Assembly: GCA_039720395.1 (NCBI GenBank)
Contig: CM077824.1
Span: 23,885,278 to 23,949,277, forward strand
Direction: 5' to 3'
From: Liquidambar formosana
Lineage: Eukaryota; Streptophyta; Magnoliopsida; Saxifragales; Altingiaceae
DNA: 64,000 nt
Under the pieces are notes generated by a model, which was given only the letters and a program-made list of their open reading frames with translations, did no database searches and was not told the origin of the DNA. Shown piece by piece: positions 13,523 through 25,800 of the stretch. The position numbers and the translations under genes were made by a program. How positions within the stretch are numbered: the first letter of the stretch is position 1; each line of letters begins with the position of its first letter.

Positions 13523-14621
13523 CTACTTTAACCTCGAACCAGATGGACGATTCTGCTCGAAACCCCCTGGAATGAACACAGGAAGCTGGTTTGACGCTGT
13601 ATCCCTCTTGAATCTAGACTCACGAGATGAGTTCGGTGCCACCCTCTCTTGGGCCTCCCTTGAACCCGAAACCCTGTCATTTCTTAAACCATCCCTGACC
13701 GGGACACTCAAAAGGGGGCCACCAAAGAAAATAGAGTCTCCTGTGTACATCAGCTTCTCTGCTTGCTGTAGCGAAGGCTTAGGTGCAGATGACGAAGAGT
13801 CTTGAGTGGGAACGGCAGGCCTTCTACCATGACTGCCTGTTTCAGCATTAGAGTTTGATATTCCTACTTGTAGGGGCTGTCTGTTCCGAGCTTCTGAAGC
13901 TGATACAGGGACCGATACATACCTCCCGGCTTCTTGATCCCAAACGACAGATGTCCTTTTAACATCTCTAAGGAGAGAAGTAGCTGGAGCCGATAGCAAT
14001 AATGGATCAGTACTACTACCCTTTTGCACAATCTTTTCATCAAATCCTGAGGAAGGATGGGGCAATGGATTATTGATATTGATATTAGAAAAACCAGGTC
14101 TAGAGGTAAAGGGCCGATCAGGGACCAGAACAGGGACTGAACTAACTGCACTAAAGTGACCAAAACCATAAGCTTTTGGGAGAGGACTTAGTGTGACCGA
14201 CTCATGAACATGGCTTGGACTGCTGAAGCTACTCACACTTTGAGTCCCGGTTTCATATTCATCCCGGCTACCTTGACTTGGAGCAAAAGAGTTTCTCAGA
14301 GGAGATAGTCTCAGTTCACTCTTGAGCTCTTTATTTCCTCCCATGTCAGTGCTAACACTGCTTCTGACACTCATGTTTCCACTGGAACTCATTTCTGGAT
14401 CTGGTATACGACGGTTATCGACATGGCCGGAGTACCGAAGAAGATGCCCTGGCTTTGGCTGCTGCTCTCATGGCCTCATTGGAATCCAACTTTGCAAGCT
14501 TCCAAGCGCTGAGCTTAACAGGCCTTTTAGGTACCTTGTTTCCCCTTTCCGCAAATCCAGCTGCATCTGGATCAACAGTTGATGGGACCATACCAGGCTC
14601 CAAGTGAGGTACAACTTCATC
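13523..14621 (-). CDS. PAT exon 9 (cytosolic tail), one frameshift
   Basis: About 365 codons from [10 protein letters not shown] to GSRLK and TAG. The exon is 1,099 bases, one more than a multiple of three. Near 14,423 the sequence reads CGACATGG where copy 1 has CAACTGG, giving a stop soon after VLRP. Downstream the frame resumes at MSSSGNMS and stays open for 289 codons. Conserved pieces include [13 protein letters not shown] and [15 protein letters not shown], both of which I recall from plant PAT tails. The shift may be a sequence error, an allele or a real lesion. Confidence 0.85.
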
Positions 14622-17600
14622 CTGAAGTATTCAATTTTAAGACAAGATTTATGAACTCTTGATTAGAAATTTAGAATAGAAGCTCATGATAAGGTACGAA
14701 ATAAAATTATAATTTTTTTCTTTTAAAAGGACTTAAATATAAAATCAAATTAAATGCTAAAAGAAGATGATATGTGCCAACAGCAGGTGGTACCCACAGC
14801 TCACATGAACTTTCACATCTCAGGACTGGGAAACTATTAGGCCCAAAGATTATTTATAAAATACGGATATTTAGTTGTAGCAAATAAATAAATAAATAAA
14901 TTGTGCAAGTATATCAAAAATCAGAATTTATTTATAAAATTAGAACAAGTTTTAGTTGGGGAAGGACAAGTGATAATTATATATTTAGAGAAAATCATGG
15001 CATGTGAGATTGAATGAATGAATAAGAAAATGATAGCACATCAGAATTTTCTAAATTCATATGAGAATTTCAAAATAATGCACTTTTCTCATTACATTCA
15101 CTAAGAAAAAAAAATGGAGTATTTTAGGATGGCCCCAAGCAAAGCAAATTGCTGAAAAGGATTCATGTTACTCGGGCACTTACAGTTGGCATAAGGCTCT
15201 GTAAAGTGTTGCTTATTGAGTATTAATAATATAAATCAATGCAATTACTAAAAGCATCAATTTTAACTGTCCAGGTTTTGACCATTGAGACCCCCTTGTT
15301 TTGGAGAGCAAGGTAGGTGACATGTGAAACATTAAACATTTATCCTGGGATGTGAACATACTTAAAGTATTTTCAATTCAATTACATCAGAATAGTAATG
15401 AAATTTTCTTATCACATAATCTTATCATTACTATCTTATCTTTTGTTTCTTTGTTTCTTTCTTATCAATATGTAAATATATATATATATATATATAGATA
15501 AATATTTATCAGAAGCCATTCGACGGGACCGGACTACAGAACCATACAACGGATGAACACAATATTTTACCCTCCACTAAGTATTCAAGTATTAAAACAT
15601 TGAGGGTGTGAAACACAGGTTATACATACCACTTTATAAGCCTGTTAACCGTCTTCTGATTGGAAAAGATAAGTATATGATGCGTGTACATTAATTAACA
15701 GTCTAAACCATGCAACTATGCCCTGTATTCCTTCATGCTATTCTAGTGAGCAATTTACATTTTGCAATAAAAATAAATGAATTATTTCCTAAAAGATTAT
15801 AGACTATACCTGATAATCCACAAATACTCTAGGAGGGGTGCACCATGCCCCCTTGTACTGCAGGCCCAGAGAACTTCCACCACTCAAGCCAGTTGTAGCA
15901 GACCCTGTCGGAGAATATAACACAGTCGGCAGTTCCTCATCTACAGATGCTCCTGCAGGTGCCTCACTCATGGCCCTCATTGCCACAACATATTCATAGG
16001 TTGTAATACCCTGGTTCACAAAGGGGAAATAAAGGCACATATAATCAGAATATTCAGATTGCTGAATTTTCTCTTAATCTCTGATTGTTGGCCTCTTTTT
16101 TATTTATTTATTTTTTGATCAGCAACAAAACAATTTTATTAAACAAAGAAAAAATGAACAAGAGAGGGACAAGCAGTCCACCTAAGAGAGACAAAAAAAG
16201 AAGGAAAAGAAATACAATGGCTCAACAAAAAGACAACAAAGCTAACAGCAAACAGCCGTACAATCAGACTTTAGAAGGAGCAATGGAATATCACCAAACT
16301 CCTTAGAAGCATGAGCCCAAAAAGAGCCCCAGAAATGCACCCTATCCCACAACCTATCCAAGCAAGATTCTCTATCCTCAAAGATCCTCGCATTCCTTTC
16401 CAACCAAATAACCCAAAAAACTGCCAAAAAAGCACAATTCCAAAGAATCATAGCTTTCTTACCACAACCAAACCCCCAAAAGTGGCAGAAACGTTTTAGC
16501 ATTTCTGGGGAGTGTTGGATAGTTGGCCTCTTCTCTTCAATGCTCTGTTTGGATTCGAAAATAGTTGGAATTTCAAAGGTAGCATTACAACCCCATACGC
16601 TGCAAGTTTTCAATTTTCATTTCTTTCCCTAATCAATGTCTTCTCAATAACCAGACAGAATTATATGATTGAAAACAAGTTCCCAGGCCACTTACCTTTC
16701 TGATAAGTATCGTGTGGAAAAAGAAAAGTTCAACCAAAGGTACACAAGCCAGCAATGAAACAGCAGTACATATGGCCTGCAGAAAATGAATTTCATTATT
16801 ACCCTAACAAATCTAGCTAAATTGATACCAGAATTATCAAATGTCAACTTGATCTATGGCATTGTTCATAAAAGATTTACCACAACAGTTGCGAATGGGG
16901 CACGAGTAAAACCATTTCCAAGTCTATCAATAATTTCAGTCTGCATGCTTTTCTTATTAACAAAGCAACGCACTAAGACAGCAATACCAACTCCGGCTTC
17001 CATAACAAGCTGAACACAGAGAGTGAGAGAGAGAGCATCATTAGTATTTCAGAAACAATTTCTTCAGAGACTATTATCTCCTAAAGAAATCATTGACAGA
17101 ACATTGTTAGGCTCATTATTAGTTCAAAAAAATTATCTCCGCTGCAACAAAATTATGCATGAACAAGTTTTTGCAGAATATAATTAGGTTGGAAGACATA
17201 CCCAAACGAGACTAATGGCCATAAGAGCAATAAAAGTTACATAATTTTTTCGCCCCACACAATTGTTAAGCCACTGCACCCATGGAATATAATGAGGCCA
17301 GTTACCAATATATACAATAATAAGGAGAATACATCAACTCCAAACAAGTTGAAAAGATATTACAGACATATCAGCAGAAAGCATTAAGGGGAAAAAAGAA
17401 GGTATACCCGACAGTGGTGATCGAAACCATCCACACATTTATCACAACTTCTACAGTGTTTGCTGAACTTGCGCACCTGCAACAAGAATAGCATTCATGG
17501 TTAACAAAGAGAGCCAAAATGATAATATTGTCATTCTCTTAAGGCCATTTGTGTGCACATTTGTTTGAGTGGTATAAGTCTAATTAATAAGTAAAAATAA

Positions 17601-18430
17601 AATAATGAAATATATTTTTTTTAAAAATGGAAAAACAGGTGGCACTGCACTGAAAAATTTAAACAAAGATCACATGAAGTATAGGACATCACAACTGTGA
17701 AACCTGTAAGCTTCTTGAAAATTTGCTTCTTATTTTTTCGTTTTTAAATATAAAGCAAGGTGCTATAAAACAAAGAAGGAACTATGCATTAATCAAATAA
17801 AATGTAAGAGCACATAAAACAAAATAGAATAGGTTATCTTTTCTGATCAGCAACAACAATAAACTTTATTAATAAAGAAAATAAAGAGGATTATAAAGGA
17901 GAACAAACAATGGAATTTCATTGAAACCCTTAGCATTTGATGCCCAAAAAGAGGCCAAAAGCTGAACTCGATCCCACAACTCCACCACAGAAACGCTCTT
18001 TTCCTCAAAAAATTCTAGCATTCCTTCCCAACCTAAATCACCTAAAAAATCCGCAAGTGTGCTATACCTCCAAAGAGAATACGTTATTTTTATTGTAGCT
18101 TTCCCTTGTGAAGTATTTGAATGTTTCATTAGAAGCCAATTTTTCTGCCCAAGGGATCAAACAAAGTGCCAAGGGAGTCCCAACTTTCAAAACCATCCAT
18201 GTTTCTATCAAATATCTAGAAACTGTAAGTTCCTTCTCTTCCTTTCTTAACTGGGTTGGGTGGCCGGGTGGGTTCAACATGCCCAAGTTGCAACCCAAGT
18301 CAGATGGGTCAGTCAAAAAATCGCCACCCCTTCATGGAATTTTGAGCAGTTTCCCAAGACCATATTTTTTTCCTGGCCTTCACCACCTATGCTACATGGA
18401 CTCGGGTGCGGGTGTGTATACAGATGTCGA

Positions 18431-18466
<36 letters not shown>

Positions 18467-19103
18467 TTATTAATGTGGATGAGGATTATATTTGTAAGTA
18501 TACAAGAGAGAAAAAAAAAAGGAGAGGGGGGGGGGGGGGGGGGTGGTCCTTGTTTCATTCAAAGGGGGTAGCACAACTCCACCACAGAAACACTCTTTTC
18601 TTCAAAAAATTCTAGCATTCCTTTCCAACCCAATCACCTAAAAAACCGCAAGTATGCTACACCTCCAAAGAGAATACATTATTATTATTGTAGCTTTCCC
18701 TTGTGAAGCATTGGACTGTTTCATTAGAAGCCAATTTTTCCGCCCAAGAGATCAAACAAAGTGCTAAGGGAGTCCCAACTTTCAAAACTACATGTTTCTA
18801 TCAAATATCTGGAAACTGTGAGTTCCTTCTCTTCCTTTCTTGACTGGGTTGGGTGGCCAGGTGGGTTCAACATGCCCAAGTTGCAACCCAAGTCAGATGG
18901 GTCAATCAAAAAATTGCCACCCCTACATGGAATTTTGAGCAGTTTCCCAAGTCCATAATTTTTTGCTGGACTTCACCACCTATGTTACATGGACTCGGGT
19001 GTGGTTGTGTATCTGGATGTCAAATTCATTGAATTTCTAAATTAAGGATACGGGGACTCGGCCAAAAAGTACCCAAAATTTGAATATGGGTGCGGGGATA
19101 GGT

Positions 19104-19154
<51 letters not shown>

Positions 19155-20184
19155 TTATTAATGTGGATGAGGATTATATTTGTAAGTATACTAATATGGG
19201 GGCCATTAACATAATAAATAAGTTTTGAAGGGTTAACAGTAATTAGAATTTTTGTGCCTTTTTAAATAGATAAAGTATTGAGGATTAAATTAGAAATATC
19301 AAAATCAAAAAGATAAAAGAGAAAAGAGAGGGGGGGGGGGGGGGGGGGGGGGGTGGTCCTTGTTTCATTAGAAGGGGCTAGGGAGCGTATGTCTCTGTCC
19401 CACAACTCCACCACAGAAACGCTCTTTTCTTCAAAAAATTCTAGCATTCCTTCCCAACCAAATCACCTAAAAAGCCACAAGTATGCTACAACTCCAAAAG
19501 AATATGTTATTTTTATTGTAGCTTTCCCTTGTGAAGTATTTGACTGTTTCATTAGAAGCCAATTTTTCCGCCCAAGGGATCAAACAAAGTGCTAAGGGAG
19601 TCCCAACTTTCAAAACCATACATGTTTCTATCAAATATCTCGAAACTGTGAGTTCCTTCTCTTCCTTTCTTGACTGGGTTGAGTGGGTTGAACATGCCCA
19701 AGTTGCAACCCAAGTCAGATGGGTCAGTCAAAAAATTGCCACCCCTACATGGGATTTTGAGCAGTTTCCTAGTCCATATTTTTTTCCTGGCCTTCACCAC
19801 CTATATTACATGGACTCAGGTGCAGGTGTGTATGTGGATGTCAAATTCGTCAAGTTTCTAAATTAAGGATACAGGCACTCGGCCAAAAAGTACCCAAAAT
19901 TTGGATATGGGTGCGGGTATATGCGCGCGCGTGTGTGTGTGTGTTTATTAACGTGGATGAGGATTATATTAGTAACTATATTGATATGGGGCCCATTATC
20001 ATAATAAATAAGTTTTGAATGGTTAACAGTAATTAGAATTTTTGTACTTTTTTTAAAAAGATAAACTATTGAGGGTTAAATTAGAAATATCAAAAAAATA
20101 AAAGACAAAAGAGAAAAAGAATGGATGGGGGGGGCGGGGTGGTCCTTGTCTCATTCGAAGGGGATAGGGAGCGTACGTCTCCCT

Positions 20185-20227
<43 letters not shown>

Positions 20228-22771
20228 CCCTTGCCGTTGAGCATCATCAAGCATCTCTATCGACAAGCTCTGACTAGCCTAGATCGACAGCCATGGAAAT
20301 TGTGTTTAGACTTCAACATAGCCCTATTTTTCATGATGAGTTAACTGTATAGGAAAAGAGCACTATTTTTCACAATTACTTGATTGGAGTTTCTCCTTCC
20401 CTCTCCTTCTTCTTCTTCTTCCACTTCCATGGTGATCCATTTCCAATTGTAAACTGTCGTACCCACCAGGGATCCCATACCCGTACCTGTGCCGTGTCAT
20501 GTTGACACGGGTTCCTTGGGGTAAAGTGAAGGGTCCGTGTAACATAGTTCACCACTACACATTCTATATGTATGCATAGATGACAAACTTTTCAAAATTA
20601 TTGTGAGAAATGAAAGTAAATGATATTAGGGAATCAACATTAATTAGGAAAATTAATATAATACTTTTATCTACTGTCGAACCATACTTGCAATAGAGAA
20701 ATACCTCAGCATTACACAATGTGCAAAACAAAGCATCTTCATCTGCACCCTGTTGCTCAGCTGCCCCACCGCGTCTACAGAAATCTTCATGAACAAACAA
20801 TGCACAGAACATCCCTTCAATATTACGACAAGATGACATCCTTCTAGCCTGTTCCACTGGAATATCTAGTCTTCCAACTTCTACTGAACCTTTATTACTA
20901 GAGTTAGCTGCAGCTATGGAACTTCTAGAAGCTGATGACAGAGAAGAAAGTGCTCCAGTGCCACTTTCATGAAATTTTCTAGGCAGGTCCTTGGCTGATA
21001 ACCCATGCTTTGTATTGGGTTTATTTAATACTTCACGGTCAAATTTAGACAAAATGCCAGGATCTGCAGGGTTAATTGCAGTACTTCGAACATAAAGAAT
21101 GAAAACAAGGAGTGCCTGCAATACCATAACAAGAATGAGAGGAACACTATCAAACGCAATGATGAGATTTGTTTGGATATATAACAAATCTGGAAAAGGA
21201 TTTTTTATATGCTGTTGAACAAGTAATGTAACATTATGATGGAAGTGACGGTACAATAATGTTATCCCAGTAATGCTGGAATCATAACATCTATAAGATC
21301 CGGGTCACAAATTTTTTTTTATTTTTTATAAGGTTAAGATCCGGGTCACAATTTGTGTCTATTAAACAATATATGGGAGGCATGAGACATATACAGTGAA
21401 GCTATTTATACAAAAAGTCTTTCTTTTTTCCTCTAGGAAAAATTGTGAACTGATAATTTACTCTAAACATGTATCAATTTTCTTGTGCTCCAAACACGAG
21501 AGTATGGAGACTGTCTAGAACCATCTTCTAAATTTACGATTTGTTTATCAAATGCATCAAGCAAAAAATGATAAAATGCAGCATTCATGAGGAACAAAAA
21601 ATATGGAAGCCTATATGTAGATATATATATAGAGTCCTTTCATTATCAAGTGCACTTGATGTAACTTTGCATCAAATGCACTCCAAAACTCTTAACCGCG
21701 ACTTATATTTTTTGAAACCAACCGTTGGATTAATTTTGATTCATATGTAGGTAATGCATGCCAAAAATCAAGTTGATCCGAGACCGATTGCTATTTGATC
21801 CAAAACCTATATTTTCAATCAATAATGATTGCTCATTTATGGACATGTATAAGGCAGCTCTTAATCTCTTATCAACATGTATGTATGTGTATATATATGT
21901 GTGTGTGTGTGTGTGTAAATCAAAAGAGTTAACATACCACCGGAGAGTAAGCCGCAATCAAAGCATATTCCCAGAAGCGACCTCCAAGGAAAGGGGCAAA
22001 GAAAGCATAGAATGCAACCACTAACAAGCAGAACACAGTAATTGCGACAACCTGTTAAAGATTAGGATCAACAATTAGAATCTAAGTTGGCATATACATG
22101 CATATGAGGATACAATCATTAAAATGAAAGCCAGTGTCTATAACCAGATTACAGAAGGAAGGAAAATGACAATAAAGAAAAGCTGTCGCAAAAGATACTA
22201 TCAGAAAGGAAAAAAAAAAATTGAGAATAAAGAAGGCTACCTAAGAAGATACTATCAATATGTCAACACTCATGTACATTGGCTTTTGCCTATTTTAGGA
22301 ATATAATTAGCTTTACTTATAAAATAAAAGAAGAAAAAAATTCTATCAACATGTTTCTATAAATCACTAAGCAATAGTCGCACATATTTTCAGTGAACCA
22401 TGAATATGAAATCCATGAGAGATCAAACATAGTCGAGAGACATTATTACAACGTGAGTAAGTGACAGTGGCTGCACAGAATAGTTTCCTTTTTAGCAAAA
22501 CAGGTGTTCAATCAGTTCCAGCTTTTACCGCCATTAATGGCATTGGAAAAGTCGCGGCTCTTCATTCTAAGCTATCATTAATATCCTACCACCCAAGCTC
22601 TCCCTTCTTTTTTTTTCTTTTCTTTCTTTTCGGCGGAGGGGAGGGAACGATTAGGTACAAGGTACAACTCCCCATTTTCAGGTCTGTTCTAATGGTATTT
22701 TCTTCTTTTATTTTTTTAAATCCAAAAACATGGTTTAATGGTATCTTGCCAAGCCCCCCCCCCCCCCCCCC

Positions 22772-22805
<34 letters not shown>

Positions 22806-25800
22806 CACACTCTGAATTTTAGTTCCTTATGTGCAAAATGACAACAATGCTCTCATCCTTTGCAACTTAAAGTTTGTCAATTCTTTTAAGGCTCATTCAG
22901 TCATCTAAATGAGAATTAAATGATTACAATGAATTTTACATAGTATTAAAGGCACAAATCCATTATCTTGAATGGGGCTATTTAAAAATGTAGGAGTCAT
23001 CACCATAGTTGATTTAAAGGATCAATTTAGAAATTCATGAAATGCTAGAATGTCCACTCTCATTTATTTTGTTTTCCCATTTCATATGATGGATTTGGAC
23101 CTTCAATACTAAGTAAAATGCACTATAAAGTCCATAATCATTTAGTTCTCATTTGGACGACTGAACGGACCCCTAAAAAGTCAAAATCTTTATCCTATTT
23201 ATTTGTAGTAAAATATTAGTTCTAAGATCAAGTAAAATAAAGCATCGTGAGTGATCTCCTTATCCTACGAATTCTAATTCAAATTAATAGCTGAACACTT
23301 ATGGCTCGTAATGGTCGGGATAGGTTGAATTCGTGAAGGATTTAAAGTGCCCTGTGAAAACCTGGCCTGGTTCAAGGATCAGCCAGCCACATGTTCAAGC
23401 ATTGTCCTTCCTTGGTTGGAAATATGCAATGGATGAGAAGATGGCAATGATGCAATGAGAGCTTACCACATTACCTCAGACGTTTGGTGTTGATTACTTT
23501 GAAACCTTCTCACCTGTGGAGCCTCTAGCATATGTTCGTGTTTTTTTGTCTGTTGCAATAGTTAAGGTTTCGCCTCTCTACCTATTAAACATAAAAAATT
23601 CCTTTCTTTATGGTGACTTATAGGAGGAGGTCTATATGGAACAATTTCCAGGGTATGTTGTTAAAGGGGAGTGTGAGAAGGCATATTGTCTTAAGAAGGC
23701 TATCTATGGGCTCAAAAAGTCTCCACAAGCTTGGTTTGATAAGCTTAGTGTGGTGGTTGGTAGGTATGGCATGAAGCAAACTGGTTCTAATCACTCTGTT
23801 TTTGTTTGTCATACTCAGAATGATTCTATCATTCTTGCAGTATATGTGGATGATATTGTGATTATTGAAAGTGATGAGAGTGGTATTACTAGAATCAAGC
23901 AACATTTGAGAAAAAGTATGTTACTGATCGTTGAGATATTTCTTGGGTATATAGATTGCACATTCTAAGAAGAGAATTGTTCTATCACAGCGAAAGTATG
24001 TTACGGATCTTCTTAAAGAAACTGAACTGTTGAGAGCCAAGCCAATTGATATACAGACGCCCATGGAGCCTAATGTGAAGTTTGACAAAGATGGTGGTGA
24101 GTTGTTTGATGATCTGGGGAGATATAGACAATTGGTAGGAAAGCTTATTTATTTGAATGTGACTTGTCCAGACATCACATTTGTAGTTGGAGTTCTGATT
24201 CAATTTATGCAAAGTCTAAGGCTAGATCATTGGGAGGCAAAATGTCGAACTTTGAGATACTTGAAGAGTGCAACTGGTAGGAGGGGAATAGTGTTTAAGT
24301 TTTCAAATTCTCTTGAAGTTGTCGGTTTCTCATATGCAAACTGGGCCAAAGACTATGAACAGAAGGTCCATTTCTGGTTATTGTAGCTTTGCTTGGTGGA
24401 AATTTGGTAACATGGAAGAATAAAAAACAGAATGTTGTAGCTAGGTATAGTGCTGAAGTTGAGTATAGGGAACTGGCTCATACTACATGTGAAATGGTGC
24501 AGATAAAATCTCTACTTCAAGAAATGGGGTTCTCAACGGATAGATCAATGAGCACGTTTTGTAACAACCAAGCTGCAATGTATATTGCTTCTAATCTTGT
24601 ATTTCATGAGAGGACTAAACACATACAGGTTGATTGTCATTTTTTTAGACTTGGTAATGAGTAAGCAAATTGCTACAGCATACGTAAAATCTGGTCATCT
24701 GGAGATCAGTTGGGTGATATGTTTACTAAGGCCCTTGGAAAGGGACAATTTTCTGAATTATGTAACAAGTTGGGCATGATAGATATCTATGCTCCAGCTT
24801 AAGGTGAAGCATGAAGTTAATAAATAGGGGTTTTATTCTAATAACTTATTAGTAAAGGTTATATTTGTAATTTTCTAATGAAATAAATATGAGTACTCAA
24901 CCAATTTTAGGGTTGCTGCCTCCTTTTCTCCAGATTTCTCTCCCCCTTCTCTTCTCCTACAGACTCTAACATAATAAGGAGCTGCAACTAAGAAATAAAT
25001 TTTCAATCCTACGATTGTCACCAAAGAAAAAGAGTAATAAAAAAATATGAGAGAACATGTCCAAAGCTTATATATAAAGCCAGTATTAATTTATTTCTAA
25101 AACCCTCCATAAGCACAGGCTTCATTATTGACTAAATTGGACTTCCTCACACTTTGTAGAATAATTCTAGTCAACAATTGACTACTTCATAATAAGATGC
25201 AACACATGTGAGTGAGAATTTGAATTGAGAAAATGATTTTGAGCTTCCTCACATAATGGAATCAAGGTCCAGCCTAGAGTTAACATTATCACAAATACTA
25301 GTTAATATATGTAATCAGAGTCACGAAAATGATGTTCTGCACAAGTGATCCAACAAAAGTATAAGTTCCATAAGTCTGTTGGATAACGTTACTCACTGCT
25401 AAACGAGATGTAGAAGTTACTGGAAGAAGAAACCAATTGGTTGGTAAATAAATTTAATAAAATGAACAGTATAGAAGCATCTTCAATTTTAAACATGTAA
25501 AGATAACAGAAACATACATAAAAATCCAAAGTTTAGATTGTTACCATATCAGAATTAAAAGCCTAATACTAAACTAACAGACTCAAAATACATTTGATGA
25601 AACCCCACATAAAAAGCAAATTAGAAGGCAAGAAAAAGAAAAGGCACATTTCTACTCACAGATGTATTTAACACCCCCCCCCCCGCCCAAAAAAAAAAAA
25701 GAGAGAGAGAGAGAAAGGTCTTTTAGAAAACAGACCTAACTCCTGAATCTCATATGAATAACTAAAGGAAAAACAAAAAGTTAAAATTAAAATTAAAATC

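Larger units (their letters stand above)
10185..15879. repeat. tandem duplication, copy 2 (gene-proximal)
   Basis: Copy 2 is continuous with the upstream PAT exons: its right end (GAACTTCCA, 15,871-15,879) runs on into the rest of exon 8. It supplies exon 9 and the 3' flank for the reconstructed gene. Homopolymers in its 3' flank are longer than in copy 1 (G-run of 16 at 12,741-12,756 against 12 at 7,091-7,102). Confidence 0.9.

Noticed and set aside
7849..14621. Two separate PAT genes in tandem
   Set aside because: Copy 1 has only the last exon and a piece of exon 8; there is one set of exons 1-7 and one start codon.
20564..21256. 230-codon minus-strand open frame read as one exon starting MYRHFHHN
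   Set aside because: Only 20,705-21,115 is exon. Splice sites at both ends and a direct match of exon 2 to exon 3 show the rest is intron.
22461..22841. 126-codon frame in PAT intron 1
   Set aside because: It spans C19-A32 homopolymers and lies in an intron on the wrong strand.
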